Shown: one piece after another, positions 30,567 to 42,001 of the stretch | Layout: each line of letters starts with the position of its first letter | Numbering within the stretch: position 1 is the first letter of the stretch | Source: Dryocola sp. LX212 | GTDB lineage: Bacteria > Pseudomonadota > Gammaproteobacteria > Enterobacterales > Enterobacteriaceae | DNA: 64,000 bases | Direction of reading: 5' to 3' | Assembly (NCBI GenBank): GCA_041504365.1 | Contig: CP167917.1 | Location: forward strand, 3,224,001-3,288,000 | Notes under the pieces: generated by a model | Seen by the model: only the letters and a program-made list of their open reading frames with translations | Database searches by the model: none | Told to the model about the DNA's origin: nothing | Position numbers and translations under genes: made by a program

Positions 30567-31130
30567 TTAGTTTAGATCTTCCGGCCACGGGAACAGCTCT
30601 GCTGTCACCGGCGGCGTTTTATAATAGTCACGAAGCGCCGCCATCAGACGCGCCGGGCGTTCAGGGATGCCCTGCTCCAGATAAATCATCACCTGGGTAT
30701 GCACCCGACGCTGGAAAGCAATTCTGTCCGGGTCTACGTCGCCGCTTAAGTTGTCGCAGCTGACGTTAAACGGGAAACCCGCCGCCACGCAAAGCAGCCA
30801 CTCCAGCGCCTGCGGCTTGACCTCCACGTCTTCGAATCTGCTCTGCGTTTCGGCATCACGGCCGTCCGGGCAGTACCAGTAACCGAAATCCACCAGCTCA
30901 CGGCGGGCTTTTCCCGCGATGCACCAGTGAGAAATCTCATGCATCCCGCTTGCGTAATAGCCGTGGGCGAACACCACACGGTTGTACGGCAGCTCTTCGT
31001 CTGCGGGAAGATAGATCGGTTCGTCGTCGCCTTTAATCAGACGGGTATTGAAATCATCTTTAAAGCAGCTATCGAAGATATCAATCAGCTGCTGATAGTG
31101 GTGTTCAGTCGTCATACTTGCTGTAGTCAT
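30567..31130 (-). CDS. epmC: EF-P hydroxylase EpmC
   Basis: 187 residues from ATG 31130, which has a GGGGAT ribosome-binding stretch inside the end of yfcA; an ATG five codons later (31115) gives the E. coli length but has no visible Shine-Dalgarno. Metal-ligand motifs HEISHW and EVKPQALEWL are present. The enzyme hydroxylates the beta-lysylated lysine of elongation factor P after EpmA/EpmB. It lies one base after yfcA. Confidence 0.93.
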   Translation of the reverse strand: MTTASMTTEHHYQQLIDIFDSCFKDDFNTRLIKGDDEPIYLPADEELPYNRVVFAHGYYASGMHEISHWCIAGKARRELVDFGYWYCPDGRDAETQSRFEDVEVKPQALEWLLCVAAGFPFNVSCDNLSGDVDPDRIAFQRRVHTQVMIYLEQGIPERPARLMAALRDYYKTPPVTAELFPWPEDLN

Positions 31131-31131
31131 C

Positions 31132-31929
31132 TCATGCTATCCCCATCCAGTGGAGGATCTCCGTTCCATGGCTGTCGAATAATAATTTGGCACTCATCAC
31201 CGCCGAAACGATCACGATCATCGGGCGGATGAGCTTCTGCCCTTTGCTTAATACCAGGCGCGAACCCATACGCGCGCCCAAAAATTGCCCGGCCATCATT
31301 ACAAAGCCGGTACCCCAAATCACCTTCCCGCCAATGATAAACAGCAGCAGCCCGCCAAGGTTAGACGTGGCGTTCAGCACTTTAGCGTGAGCGGTAGATT
31401 TTGCGAGGTTGAAGCCACACAGCGTAACAAACGCCAGGGCGTAAAATGAACCGGCGCCTGGCCCAAAAAATCCATCGTAAAACCCGACGCAGCCACCGGC
31501 CACCAGCGCAAACGGCAGGCCGTACAGCCGGCGCTGGCGATCTTCTTCCCCCAGCTTCGGCATCAGCAGGAAGTACAGGCCAATCCCGATAACCAGCAGC
31601 GGCAGGATCTGGCGCAGCAAGTCTGATTTAACGTGCTGCACCAGCAGCGCGCCGGTCATCGACCCGATAAAGGTCATCAGAATATTGAGCTTCTGATCCG
31701 CAAGGCTGACGACTTTTCGGCGAATAAAATAGAGCGAGGAGGAGACAGACCCGCCGCAGGCCTGAAGCTTGTTGGTCGCCAGCGCATGGGCCGGAGACAT
31801 CCCGGCTGCCAGCAGCGCGGGCACGGTCAACAGGCCGCCGCCGCCCGCCAGAGCATCAATAAACCCCGCCAGCAGCGCGACAAAGAACAGCGTCACCAGC
31901 ATCAGGGGAGAAACTAAAAACCATTCCAT
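31132..31929 (-). CDS. yfcA: TSUP-family permease YfcA
   Basis: 265 residues with about eight membrane segments and the repeated TauE/SafE motif (AGGGGLLTVPALLAAGMSP at about 28-46; GFYDGFFGPGAGSF at about 148-161). The family exports or imports sulfur-containing anions or organosulfonates; the substrate of YfcA is unknown. Its stop abuts the epmC start. Confidence 0.92.
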   Translation of the reverse strand: MEWFLVSPLMLVTLFFVALLAGFIDALAGGGGLLTVPALLAAGMSPAHALATNKLQACGGSVSSSLYFIRRKVVSLADQKLNILMTFIGSMTGALLVQHVKSDLLRQILPLLVIGIGLYFLLMPKLGEEDRQRRLYGLPFALVAGGCVGFYDGFFGPGAGSFYALAFVTLCGFNLAKSTAHAKVLNATSNLGGLLLFIIGGKVIWGTGFVMMAGQFLGARMGSRLVLSKGQKLIRPMIVIVSAVMSAKLLFDSHGTEILHWMGIA

Positions 31930-31991
31930 AAGAAAGATGACCTACCTCATGCAATTGTGAAGCGAAAAGATCTCACCCAAAAACGTATCCG

Positions 31992-32816
31992 TCAGATTTG
32001 GTGATTATCCAGTAGAGCCTGGCATGAGGCCGGTATCGGCGGCGGCGTTTTCTTCTTCGGCGGTTTACTGCCCGGCGGCGGAGGCTGGAACCAACTTTGT
32101 AATTCTGCTCCGCAGCCGTCACCGGGAGGCGGCAGCGGCTGATCGACACACTCGAGGCTGTCTGCCGGACAGCGCAGACGAACGTGCATATGCGCGCGGT
32201 GGGCAAACCACGGACGAACCTTACGCAGCCAGTCGCGATCCGCACCGGCATCCAGACAAAGCTGCTGTTTAATCGCAGGGTTGACGAAAATGCGCGTGAC
32301 GTCGTTATCTTTCGCGGCAAGTTTGATCAGGCTGTCGATTTCCGGCTGCCACAAACGCTGAATAACGTGCTTGTCGTCGCTGGCCACTAAATCCAGCGCC
32401 TGCGGCCTGAGCAGCTGGGCCGAGGTCCAGCGCGTTTTCGGCAGCTGCAGGAAAATATCCACATCCAGCCCGGTCTGGTGGCTGGCATGTCCTGAGCTGA
32501 AGCGCCCGCCTGCGGCCATGCCCATATCGCCAATCAATACCGTGCCTAACCCAAGCTGGTGAACCTGATTGCTAAGCCGCTGGATAAATAACACCAGATC
32601 GGGATGGCCGAAATAGCGGCGCTGATCCTGACGCATAATCTGGTAGTTAGCATCTTCAAGCGGCAGCCCGTGAGCGCCAACGATACAGCCGTTGGCAAAG
32701 GAACCGATAGACTGCGCGCTGCCCGCAACGGGATGGGTGATTTTTTGCCACGGGGTGGCTGCAAAAGTTACGCTGCTGACAACGAGCGCCAGCAGACCGA
32801 CGAGTGCTTTTTTCAT
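31992..32816 (-). CDS. mepA: Penicillin-insensitive murein DD-endopeptidase MepA
   Basis: 274 residues with a signal peptide of 19 (ending TFA, then ATPWQK). It has the LAS zinc-peptidase motif [15 protein letters not shown] (about 112-126) and the distal [10 protein letters not shown] (about 207-216), giving the three zinc ligands. It is periplasmic and cleaves D-Ala-mDAP crosslinks. It starts 4 bp after aroC, so it is co-transcribed. Confidence 0.95.
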   Translation of the reverse strand: MKKALVGLLALVVSSVTFAATPWQKITHPVAGSAQSIGSFANGCIVGAHGLPLEDANYQIMRQDQRRYFGHPDLVLFIQRLSNQVHQLGLGTVLIGDMGMAAGGRFSSGHASHQTGLDVDIFLQLPKTRWTSAQLLRPQALDLVASDDKHVIQRLWQPEIDSLIKLAAKDNDVTRIFVNPAIKQQLCLDAGADRDWLRKVRPWFAHRAHMHVRLRCPADSLECVDQPLPPPGDGCGAELQSWFQPPPPGSKPPKKKTPPPIPASCQALLDNHQI

Positions 32817-32820
32817 CGTA

Positions 32821-33906
32821 TTACCACTGTGGCAAAGGTGGTGTCACGTCGGCGTTTTGAGCACGCTGACGCAGCATGTGATCCATCAGGACGATCGCCA
32901 GCATCGCCTCCGCGATCGGCACCGCGCGGATCCCAACGCACGGATCGTGACGGCCACGGGTCACCATCTCGACCTCTTCGCCTTCGCGGTTGATCGTGCG
33001 GCCCGGCACCATAATGCTGGAGGTGGGCTTCAGCGCCATATTCGCCACAATCTGCTGGCCGCTGCTGATGCCGCCGAGAATGCCGCCCGCATGGTTGCTC
33101 TGGAAGCCCCCTTTGGTGATCTCATCGCGGTTCTGGCTGCCGCGCAGGCTGACCACGCCGAAGCCTTCGCCAATCTCAACGCCTTTCACGGCGTTGATGC
33201 TCATCAGCGCATGGGCGATATCCGCATCCAGCCGGTCGAACACCGGCTCGCCAAGGCCTGGCGGCACGTTGTCGGCGACCACAGTCACCTTCGCACCGAT
33301 GGAATCACCCTCTTTTTTCAGGGCGCGCATCAGTTCGTCGAGGGTTTCGATTTTGTCCGGGTCCGGGCAGAAGAACGGATTCTGCTCGACCTGATCCCAG
33401 TCCTTAATCTCTAACGGCACGTCGCCCATCTGCGTCAGACAACCGCGAATGGTGATGCCATACTTCTGCGCCAGATACTTTTTCGCAATGGCACCCGCCG
33501 CCACGCGCATGGCGGTTTCACGGGCAGAGGAACGGCCACCGCCACGATAATCGCGCTGGCCGTATTTTTGTTCGTAGGTGTAGTCGGCGTGGCCCGGGCG
33601 GAACACGTCTTTAATGGCGCTGTAATCCTGCGAGCGCTGGTCGGTATTTTCGATCAGCAGGCCGATGCTGGTGCCGGTGGTGACGCCTTCAAACACGCCG
33701 GAGAGGATTTTTACCTGGTCCGGCTCGCGGCGCTGCGTGGTGTAGCGCGATGTGCCGGGGCGACGGCGGTCGAGGTCGTGCTGTAAGTCTGCTTCCGTCA
33801 GGGGAATACCCGGCGGTACACCGTCCACGATGCAGCCCAGCGCAATACCGTGAGACTCACCAAAAGTCGTTACGCGAAAAACCTGTCCGATTGAATTTCC
33901 TGCCAT
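32821..33906 (-). CDS. aroC: Chorismate synthase
   Basis: 361 residues (E. coli 361). The N-terminal [15 protein letters not shown] is at about 14-28, and the flavin and phosphate-binding [16 protein letters not shown] is at about 127-142. It catalyses the FMN-dependent last step of the shikimate pathway. It follows prmB, as in all enterics. Confidence 0.97.
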   Translation of the reverse strand: MAGNSIGQVFRVTTFGESHGIALGCIVDGVPPGIPLTEADLQHDLDRRRPGTSRYTTQRREPDQVKILSGVFEGVTTGTSIGLLIENTDQRSQDYSAIKDVFRPGHADYTYEQKYGQRDYRGGGRSSARETAMRVAAGAIAKKYLAQKYGITIRGCLTQMGDVPLEIKDWDQVEQNPFFCPDPDKIETLDELMRALKKEGDSIGAKVTVVADNVPPGLGEPVFDRLDADIAHALMSINAVKGVEIGEGFGVVSLRGSQNRDEITKGGFQSNHAGGILGGISSGQQIVANMALKPTSSIMVPGRTINREGEEVEMVTRGRHDPCVGIRAVPIAEAMLAIVLMDHMLRQRAQNADVTPPLPQW

Positions 33907-33975
33907 TTTTCACGGCTCCTTACCGTTGTCATTTTTGATTGTGTTGTTGGCTATCGATTAAGCTGTTGGCGAAAA

Positions 33976-33999
33976 GAAGACGGGCCTTACGGCCCGCCT
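33976..33999 (-). terminator. Hairpin after prmB
   Basis: CGGGCC-TTAC-GGCCCG with a T-rich stretch (TCTTCTTTTC) on the minus-strand side. It could partly terminate prmB transcripts before aroC. Confidence 0.65.
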
Positions 34000-34003
34000 G
34001 CGG

Positions 34004-34936
34004 TCAATCTTTGTAGATGCTGAAGTGCTCGCGCGCCGCAATCAGCTGCGCTTTGGTGAGCATGAAGACACCGTCACCGCCGTTGTCGAACTCAAGCCAG
34101 GTGAACGGCACCTCCGGGTACTGCTCCATCAGGTGAACCATGCTGTTCCCCACTTCGCAGACCAGCACGCCGCCGTCCGCCAGGTAATCCGGGGCGCAGG
34201 CCAGGATACGGCGCGCCAGCTTCAGACCGTCGCTGCCCGCTGCCAGACCCAGCTCCGGCTCAAAGCGGAACTCGCCCGGCAGGTCGGACATATCTTCCGC
34301 ATCCACGTACGGCGGATTGGTCACGATAATGTCGTACTGCACCTTCGGCAGGTCGCGGAACAGGTCGGATCGAATTGGCGTGACCTGATTCTCCAGACCG
34401 TGTTCAGCAATGTTTTGCTCGGCAACCGCCAGCGCGTCCAGGGAGATATCGACCGCGTCGACTTCAGCATTCTGGAACTCATAGGCGCAGGCGATGGCGA
34501 TGCAGCCGCTGCCGGTACACATATCCAGAATGTGCTGCGGCTCGCCGTCAAACAGGCCCGCAAAGCGGTTGGTGATAAGCTCACCGATTGGCGAACGTGG
34601 CACCAGCACGCGCTCGTCCACGTAGAATTCGTGGCCGCAGAACCAGGCTTTGTTGGTGAGATAGGCAACCGGAATGCGCTCGTTGACACGGCGAATCACG
34701 CGCTCCACGATACGGTGGCGCTCGCTGGAGGTCAGGCGCGCGGTGCGCATATCTTCAGGGATATCCAGCGGCAGATAGAGGCTTGGCAGCACCAGCTGAA
34801 CGGCTTCATCCCACGGGTTGTCAGTGCCGTGACCATACCAGATGTTGGCGGCGCTGAAGCGACTGACCGACCAGCGCAGCATATCCTGAATGGTGTGCAG
34901 TTCACTTACTGCCTCATCGACGAAAATTTTATCCAC
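34004..34936 (-). CDS. prmB: Ribosomal protein uL3 N5-glutamine methyltransferase
   Basis: 310 residues. Catalytic NPPY is in [12 protein letters not shown] (about 205-216), the SAM motif is [15 protein letters not shown] (about 138-152), and a PrmB-type N-terminal helical domain precedes it. It methylates Gln150 of ribosomal protein L3. It is divergent from smrB. Confidence 0.95.
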   Translation of the reverse strand: MDKIFVDEAVSELHTIQDMLRWSVSRFSAANIWYGHGTDNPWDEAVQLVLPSLYLPLDIPEDMRTARLTSSERHRIVERVIRRVNERIPVAYLTNKAWFCGHEFYVDERVLVPRSPIGELITNRFAGLFDGEPQHILDMCTGSGCIAIACAYEFQNAEVDAVDISLDALAVAEQNIAEHGLENQVTPIRSDLFRDLPKVQYDIIVTNPPYVDAEDMSDLPGEFRFEPELGLAAGSDGLKLARRILACAPDYLADGGVLVCEVGNSMVHLMEQYPEVPFTWLEFDNGGDGVFMLTKAQLIAAREHFSIYKD

Positions 34937-35106
34937 GTTGCCCTCCGCAGGCCGTTCGCGCTAATACAATAATCGATTAGTTTGCCATGAAGGCCGCGAC
35001 AAATCAGCAGACAATCGCCGTGGTGGGGCTGAAAATCGCGTTTTATTTAGCGATGGGCGGCAAAGCGGGTAAACTGGCGGCATAGCAGATGCGAGACGAG
35101 AAACAG

Positions 35107-35658
35107 ATGAAGAAGAAACCACCGCTCAGCGCTGACGATCAGAACCTTTTCCGCGATCTGATGAGCGGCACCAAAAAACTCAACCAGGACACCATTGTTC
35201 ACCGTCCGGCGCGCAAAAAAGCCATGCAGGTCCCGGTGAAACGGCTGTTACAGGAGCAGGCGGACGCCAGCCACTACTTTTCCGATGAGTTCCAGCCGCG
35301 CCTGGCAACGGAAGGCCCAACACGCTATGTCCGCGAGGACGTCAGCCACTTTGAACTAAAGAAGATTCGCCGGGGCGACTACTCCCCCGAGCTGTTTCTG
35401 GATTTGCACGGGTTAACGCAGCTGCAGGCCAAGCAGGAGCTGGGCGCGCTGATTGCCGCCTGCCGTCGGGAGCACGTATTTTGTGCCTGCGTAATGCACG
35501 GGCACGGCAAGCATGTTTTAAAGCAGCAGACGCCGCTGTGGCTGGCGCAGCATCCGCACGTGATGGCTTTCCATCAGGCACCGAAAGAGTACGGCGGCGA
35601 CGCGGCGCTGCTGGTACTGATTGAAGTGGAAGAGTGGCAGCCGCCGGAGCTGCCTTAG
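35107..35658 (+). CDS. smrB: Ribosome-rescue endonuclease SmrB
   Basis: 183 residues from ATG 35107 (equal to E. coli); the frame opens at 35089. The Smr domain carries [15 protein letters not shown] (about 98-112) and the [11 protein letters not shown] loop (about 140-150). SmrB cleaves mRNA between collided ribosomes. In E. coli K-12 the yfcO-yfcV fimbrial genes separate smrB from sixA; here nothing but a REP and a terminator does. Confidence 0.94.
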   Translation: MKKKPPLSADDQNLFRDLMSGTKKLNQDTIVHRPARKKAMQVPVKRLLQEQADASHYFSDEFQPRLATEGPTRYVREDVSHFELKKIRRGDYSPELFLDLHGLTQLQAKQELGALIAACRREHVFCACVMHGHGKHVLKQQTPLWLAQHPHVMAFHQAPKEYGGDAALLVLIEVEEWQPPELP

Positions 35659-35664
35659 GTTGTG

Positions 35665-35705
35665 TTGGATGACAATTATCGTAGGGTGGATAAGCGCCAT
35701 CCGCC
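35665..35705. repeat. Short REP pair
   Basis: TTGGATGACAATTATC then GTAGGGTGGATAAGCGCCAT, just after smrB. Confidence 0.65.
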
Positions 35706-35713
35706 AGAAACAG

Positions 35714-35742
35714 AAAGAGCCGCTATATGCGGCTCTTTTTTT
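35714..35742. terminator. Bidirectional terminator smrB/sixA
   Basis: AAAGAGCCGC-TATA-TGCGGCTCTTT with T7 on the plus strand and a short A-rich flank on the other side, between convergent genes. Confidence 0.85.
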
Positions 35743-35756
35743 CATGCTTACGGCTC

Positions 35757-36245
35757 TCAGATCGCTTTCGCTACCCTGAGGTTGTACGGATTCATCTGCC
35801 AGTTGAATACGCCTTTTCCGGTCTGCGGATCGAGCGTGACGTTGGCGATTGCCGAGGTACAAAACATAGGTGGAGACTCTTCGGGGCAGAGTTCAGACAC
35901 CAGATAACCGACCAACGGCAGGTGAGATACCACCAGCGCTGACGCAACGCCTTCACTGGCCAGGGCCTGCAGGTAGTCGCCCACCAGGCCTACGTCACCG
36001 CACGGAGTTAACTCCTGCAGGATGTCCTCTTTTTCCGGGAGGTTAAGCGCTTCCCGCACCACGTCCAGGGTCTGTTCAGCTCGCAGGTAAGGGCTCACCA
36101 GAACACGTTCGATATCCGCTACCTGACCTTTTAACCAGGTCGCCATCACCCGGGATTCGTCACAACCGCACTGGGTTAATGGACGTACCGAGTCACTGGC
36201 GGCATCGAGTGCCGCGTCGCCGTGACGCATGATAAAAACTTGCAT
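35757..36245 (-). CDS. sixA: Phosphohistidine phosphatase SixA
   Basis: 162 residues (E. coli 161). It has the histidine-phosphatase RHG motif, MRHGDAALD, at 6-14 and the second histidine in VVSHLPLVGYL. It dephosphorylates the HPt domain of ArcB and NPr of the nitrogen PTS. It lies between smrB and fadJ on the minus strand, with 211 bp of leader on the fadJ side. Confidence 0.95.
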   Translation of the reverse strand: MQVFIMRHGDAALDAASDSVRPLTQCGCDESRVMATWLKGQVADIERVLVSPYLRAEQTLDVVREALNLPEKEDILQELTPCGDVGLVGDYLQALASEGVASALVVSHLPLVGYLVSELCPEESPPMFCTSAIANVTLDPQTGKGVFNWQMNPYNLRVAKAI

Positions 36246-36456
36246 ATTGCACCGCTTTTGTTAACCAGGAATGCTGCGCCATATCCCCAATGAGAGCAGA
36301 GGATATATTCAGCAGCCGGGCATTGTGCCTTATCCGTACATCGAATGAAACGCTGTTTTTTACCTTATTGCTGCAAGTATAGTCAATTAGTGTTTACACA
36401 TTAACCAACCAGCGCCCATTCACCGAGTTGCTGCCTCGCCCGGGGCGAGGAGAAAC

Positions 36457-38616
36457 TCATGCTTCTTTGACCCCAACTTCCGCAGCAGGGTTCACTGTTC
36501 CTGAGAAAGTAAGGTTGTTCTCTGCCATCTGCCGGAGCCGTTCACAGGGTGTGAAACGCTCCCCGTGCTGCCCTGCCAGCCGTTCGAGCCTCGCCACAAT
36601 GTCACCCGCGCCCCGGCTATCCATATAGCGGAACGGGCCACCGAGGAAAGGTGGGAATCCTATACCAAATACGGCCCCCATATCGCCATCACGCGCGCTG
36701 CGCACCACGCCTTCATCCAGGCAGCGAGTAGCTTCATTCAGCATCATTAACACGCAACGCTCAGCGATAACCTGCGGATCGAGCTGCCCTTTCGGCGTTA
36801 CGCCCAGCAGTTTATAAATTGCCGGGTCGGCCTGTTTTTTGCTTTTACGCCCTTTCGCCGGATAAAGATAGAAACCGCGCCCATTTTTTCTCCCTTTGCG
36901 ATCGTCCTTCAAAATTGCGTCTATTGCAGGCGGAGCGGCAAAACGATCGCCGTAAGCGTTTTGAAGTATTGGAATAATTTTAGTCCCCACGTCGATTCCC
37001 ACCTCATCCAAAAGTTGGATTGGGCCAACTGGGAAACCATACTTCACCAGGGCTTCGTCGATTTTTTCGATCGGCTCCCCTTCTGCCAGACAGCGCAGGG
37101 CCTCATTTATGTAAGGAGCAAGAATACGGTTGACGTAGAACCCGGCGCTATCGCCGACCACGATCGGCGTTTTACCCTGCTTTTTCGCCAGCGCAACCGT
37201 AGTGGAAATAGTTTCCGCAGAAGTTCCGAGGTGGGGAATCACCTCCACCAGCGGCATTTTGTCCACTGGGCTGAAGTAGTGCAGGCCAATGACCTGTTCA
37301 GGACGCGCAGCGTTCGCTGCGATATCGGCAATAGGCAAAGAAGAGGTATTAGAGGCAAAGATGGTATGCGCCGCGGCGTACCGTTCAATTTCCGCCACCA
37401 TTTTCTGCTTCAGCGCCAGGTCTTCGAAAACGGCTTCCACCACGATGTCGCGATGGCTGAAGCCGTGGTAATCCGTGCCGCCAGAAATACGCGCCATTTC
37501 CCGCTGCCGCTCTGCCGCTTTCATATGACGGCGGCGCACCTTTTTGTCCAGCAGATCCCAGCTGTATTTCAGGGCGTGGTTGATGCCGTCGTTACTGATG
37601 TCTTTAATTCGCACCGGGAGATGCCCTTTCGATGCCGTAACGTAAGCAATGCCACCGCCCATCAGGCCGCCGCCCACTACGCCGACTGCATGAATCGGAC
37701 GAGGCTCGGCGTCACCGCCATGCTCTTTTTTAAGCTCCGTGCTGGCGAAAAAAATGCTCCGCAACGCGGCGGACTGCGGCGTCATCGCCAGCTCACCAAA
37801 GGCTTTTGCCTCCGCTTCGTAGCCGCTGTGGCTCCCCTGCTCTAAGCCGGTTTTGATAACGCCAAGAATGCGTCGCGTCGCCGGATAGTTGCCTTTGGTT
37901 TTTTGTTCGGTCTTTTTACCGACGAGATTAAACAATAGTGAGCGCCCCAGCGGCCCGGCGAGAATACGCTCCCGGACGGGTAAAACGCGCGAAGGTTTGC
38001 GGCCTTTCAGGGCCAGCTCCACTGCCGCATTCAGCAAAATAGAGTGCGGAACAACGTCGTCCACCAGGCCCAGCTTCAGCGCCTGGCGCGGGCGAAGCTG
38101 TTTGCCGGTCAGGATCATATCCAGCGCGTTGCTTACGCCAACCAGACGCGGTAAACGCTGCGTGCCGCCGGAACCGGGCAGCAGCCCGAGCTGCACTTCA
38201 GGCAGCCCCAGCTTCGTTTTTTCGTCGTCGGTGCAGATACGCGCGTGGCAGGCCAGCGCCAGCTCCAGGCCGCCGCCCAGGCAGGCGCCGTGGATTGCTG
38301 CCACCACCGGTATCGGTAAAGCCGCAATTTCTGCCATTATCTGCTGGCCCTGCTGCGCCAGGGACTGGGCTTCTGCGGCGGTCTGGCAGCCGGCAATCAT
38401 GTTGATATCCGCACCGGCCACGAAGTTATCCGGCTTGCCGGAAATGAATACCAGCCCCTGCAAACTGTGGTTATCGCGAACCTGTTTAATGATGGCGTGA
38501 ACCTCCGGGCCAAACGAAGCCTTGAGGGTATTCATCTTCTCGCCGGAAACGTCGATGGTCACCACCGCCACGTTGTCGAGACGGACGTGCAGAGTGAATG
38601 CGCTTGTCTGTTCCAT
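36457..38616 (-). CDS. fadJ: Fatty-acid oxidation complex subunit alpha FadJ
   Basis: 719 residues. The N-terminal crotonase domain ([10 protein letters not shown], about 67-76; [16 protein letters not shown], about 108-123) gives enoyl-CoA hydratase and isomerase activity, and the hydroxyacyl-CoA dehydrogenase domain has [16 protein letters not shown] (about 313-328). With FadI it forms the anaerobic beta-oxidation complex. Its ATG overlaps the fadI stop by one base. Confidence 0.96.
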   Translation of the reverse strand: MEQTSAFTLHVRLDNVAVVTIDVSGEKMNTLKASFGPEVHAIIKQVRDNHSLQGLVFISGKPDNFVAGADINMIAGCQTAAEAQSLAQQGQQIMAEIAALPIPVVAAIHGACLGGGLELALACHARICTDDEKTKLGLPEVQLGLLPGSGGTQRLPRLVGVSNALDMILTGKQLRPRQALKLGLVDDVVPHSILLNAAVELALKGRKPSRVLPVRERILAGPLGRSLLFNLVGKKTEQKTKGNYPATRRILGVIKTGLEQGSHSGYEAEAKAFGELAMTPQSAALRSIFFASTELKKEHGGDAEPRPIHAVGVVGGGLMGGGIAYVTASKGHLPVRIKDISNDGINHALKYSWDLLDKKVRRRHMKAAERQREMARISGGTDYHGFSHRDIVVEAVFEDLALKQKMVAEIERYAAAHTIFASNTSSLPIADIAANAARPEQVIGLHYFSPVDKMPLVEVIPHLGTSAETISTTVALAKKQGKTPIVVGDSAGFYVNRILAPYINEALRCLAEGEPIEKIDEALVKYGFPVGPIQLLDEVGIDVGTKIIPILQNAYGDRFAAPPAIDAILKDDRKGRKNGRGFYLYPAKGRKSKKQADPAIYKLLGVTPKGQLDPQVIAERCVLMMLNEATRCLDEGVVRSARDGDMGAVFGIGFPPFLGGPFRYMDSRGAGDIVARLERLAGQHGERFTPCERLRQMAENNLTFSGTVNPAAEVGVKEA

Positions 38617-39926
38617 TATTCGACCTCCAGTACCATAGCTGCGCCGAGGCCACCGGCGGCACAGGCCGTCACCAACCCAAGCCCACCGCCGCGACGGCGC
38701 AGTTCATGCAGCGTCTGGGTAATCATGCGCGCGCCCGTGGCCGCAAACGGGTGGCCGTAGGCAATCGAGCCGCCGAGCACGTTAAATTTAGCATCGTCTA
38801 CTTCTCCCGTAGCGTGAGCGCGTCCAAGAACATCGCGGGCAAAGCGCTCGCTGGAAAGCATTTTCAAATTGGCAAGCGTCTGCGCCGCGAAGGCTTCATG
38901 CATATCAAAAAGGGTCAGATCGGCAAGCGTGATCCCGGCGCGCTCCAGCGCCAGCGGCGTAGCCCAGGCCGGGCCAAGAAGCATGTCTTTCCAGACGTCT
39001 ACTGCGGTAAACGCATAGCTGCGCAGAAAACCAAGCGGCTTAAGGCCGAGCTCACGAGCACGCGATTCCGTCATCAGTATTATGGCAGCGGCCCCGTCGG
39101 TCAGCGGCGTGCTGTTGGCCGCGGTTACCGTGCCGTGTTTACGATCGAAAGCAGGCCGTAGTTTTGCGTAATCTTCCAGTGAAGAACTTTTGCGCACGTT
39201 GTTATCTTCCGCAAAAGGCTGGCGATAAGGAGGGATAAACGCCGTCATCACTTCATCCGACAGCTTGCCTTCCTGCCATGCCTGCGCCGCACGAAGATGA
39301 GAACGATGGGCCAGGGCATCCTGCTGTTCACGGGTAATACCATGCGTTTTCGCCATTTGTTCGGCGGTATCGCCCATGCGTAATCCGGTCGAATACTCTG
39401 CTACCGCCGGAGGAACAGGCAGTAAATCGCGAGGGCGAAGCTTAGAGAATAGTTTGAGTCGCTGCCCGAGCGTGCGGGCTTTGTTCACATCCACGAGAGT
39501 ACGGCCAAGCTTTTTACTCACGCCAATCGGCAAAACGGAGGATGAGTCTGCCCCACCCGCGATCCCCGCGCGAATCGTCCCGGCAAGTAAACTTTCCGCC
39601 ACGTTCGCCACGGCCTGGAAACTTGTCGCGCACGCACGGCTAACGCTATAGGCATCGGTGTGCACGCTCATGCCGGTGCCGAGCACGATTTCACGAGCAA
39701 TATTTGGCGCTTCCGGCATCTGCACAACCTGGCCGAAAACGAGCTGCTCAATCACTTCCGGGGATATTTCGCTGCGTGCCAGCAGTTCGCTGACCACCAT
39801 ATTGCCAAGATCGATGGCGGGAATACCGTGAAAAGCTGTCGCCTGTTTTGCAAACGGCGTGCGTAAACCGCTGACGATAGCAATGCGATCGCCCTGACGG
39901 GTAACCAGCGGAAGTGCCTTACTCAT
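38616..39926 (-). CDS. fadI: 3-ketoacyl-CoA thiolase FadI
   Basis: 436 residues. The thiolase nucleophile is in [12 protein letters not shown] (Cys about 99), and the C-terminal active cysteine is in [13 protein letters not shown]. It is the first gene of fadIJ, with a FadR site 35 bp upstream of the ATG. It performs the thiolytic step of fatty-acid degradation. Confidence 0.96.
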   Translation of the reverse strand: MSKALPLVTRQGDRIAIVSGLRTPFAKQATAFHGIPAIDLGNMVVSELLARSEISPEVIEQLVFGQVVQMPEAPNIAREIVLGTGMSVHTDAYSVSRACATSFQAVANVAESLLAGTIRAGIAGGADSSSVLPIGVSKKLGRTLVDVNKARTLGQRLKLFSKLRPRDLLPVPPAVAEYSTGLRMGDTAEQMAKTHGITREQQDALAHRSHLRAAQAWQEGKLSDEVMTAFIPPYRQPFAEDNNVRKSSSLEDYAKLRPAFDRKHGTVTAANSTPLTDGAAAIILMTESRARELGLKPLGFLRSYAFTAVDVWKDMLLGPAWATPLALERAGITLADLTLFDMHEAFAAQTLANLKMLSSERFARDVLGRAHATGEVDDAKFNVLGGSIAYGHPFAATGARMITQTLHELRRRGGGLGLVTACAAGGLGAAMVLEVE

Positions 39927-39960
39927 AACGCGCCCCTGTTAAATAATTAAGCAGATAAAG

Positions 39961-39977
39961 TTGTGGTCTGACCTGAT
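39961..39977. promoter_or_regulatory. FadR site of fadIJ
   Basis: TTGTGGTCTGACCTGAT contains the FadR core TGGTCNGACC, located 35 bp before the fadI start. FadR repression of fadIJ is known in E. coli. Confidence 0.8.
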
Positions 39978-40157
39978 CATAGTTTTAACCAAAAAGTTAC
40001 ATTCAGCCAACTGGGGGAGGAGAAATTTGGGAGGGAGGATGTCAACGCAAAGCAGAAAAGGCCTTTTTGTAGCACGACAGAAATGTCCCTACTTCTGGCT
40101 TAGGCACAGGTTGACTGATTCAAAGCTATCGGGGCACAAAATTTTTGCACTCAATGT

Positions 40158-40950
<793 letters not shown>

Positions 40951-41284
40951 CCGCATGCAAGCCCTAATTTCTTCTGGGGGCAACTCACAGCCAGAAGCGG
41001 ACATTTCTAACAACGCAGAGTGTTAATCAGTGGAGAACAGGCCACTCATCACGGCGAGATGATTTCAAGACATATGCTTATGCAATGAAGGTGCTCAACT
41101 AGCGCCTTTGGTGTTATTTACCTTTGCCAGCATTTTGCAGCTGAGTTTTTGTATCGTTATTACGGCAGTTTCCAGTGTCTGTATGCTGGGATTCATTGGC
41201 TGCGGCGTTCCAGTCATGCTTATTAGCGGCGTTGTTAAAATTAGGCAATTCATGCGTCAGGCGAGGAATACCTAAAACCTACAG
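40951..41284. other. No gene recognised
   Basis: 334 bp, AT-richer than the core genome. An ORF starting at 41175 merely joins unrelated segments and runs into the direct repeat. No complete gene, RNA or terminator seen. Confidence 0.5.
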
Positions 41285-41649
41285 GTTGGACGTTAGCCAG
41301 CGGCGTGACAAACCCAGTAATCAACGTCAACTGTCAACGATCCTTCAGGATATCATTAACCGCAACAGGCTTCGTCCACTGATAACAGGGCGAAGTTGCT
41401 CACCAGGTAGAAGACCTGTCCTGCCGGCAGCAGGTCAATCTCGATATTAACCCCCTTACCCGGCGAGCGTTTTTCTACCTGGTCAAAGTTATGAACGGGA
41501 ATATCTCCGGTCTATAAATCTGCATCCAGATGACGCATTGAAGCACGCCAGCGCCGGTCTGAGCCTTTATAGCACAGAATTGAGACGCCCCGTTCGGTCA
41601 CGCATAACCTGATTCTACTTATCACCGCCGTTAAAAATGGGGGATTACC
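41285..41649. repeat. Direct repeat, left copy (contracted)
   Basis: Two segments joined end to end: 41285-41366 matches 43218-43299 without gaps at roughly 90 percent, and 41363-41649 matches 43455-43741 with one difference in 287 bp (constant offset 2092). The 155 bp that separate these segments in the right copy are missing, at a CAAC microhomology. On the minus strand the right segment holds an open frame of about 85 codons with one TAG (includes SILCYKGSDRRWRASMRHLD and NIEIDLLPAGQVFYLVSN), a relic of an unidentified protein. Confidence 0.85.
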
Positions 41650-42001
41650 GAAGACCCGGATGCTTACAGTAACGACAACCTCATGTATTACTTTCCGGTA
41701 AGACCATTTTTATCCGTCGACAGGATTGGGCTGACATCTTTCCTGGATGAGGCTCTTAACATGGACTACAATTAAGATAATTATATTGATATATAAAGTC
41801 ATCAATGTTGGGTGAACAAGCAGAGAATCCTGCCAAAACGACCACCTGCGTTGTTCCGATTATAGTGGCGGCAACGTAAGATCTGATAACTGCGGAATGG
41901 AGTTGCAGGCTATCAACAGTAATGCAATATGACGGTATTTACCTTCCTGTCAGCAGTAACGGAATCAATCAAAAAAATCAGCAATGATATAGCGAGCACT
42001 T
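41650..42001 (+). other. Coding relics before the adhesin
   Basis: Two short tails of foreign frames: 41649-41775 encodes a C-terminus beginning EDPDAYSNDNLMYYFPVRPF and ending NMDYN, and about 41820-41930 encodes CQNDHLRCSDYSGGNVRSDN followed by CGMELQAINSNAI and a stop. Neither has a start or is recognised. Low GC, as in the adhesin gene. Confidence 0.45.

Noticed and set aside
41175..41450. 91-residue ORF before the adhesin
   Set aside because: It joins unique DNA to both segments of the direct repeat across the CAAC deletion, so it is a chance reading through a rearrangement.
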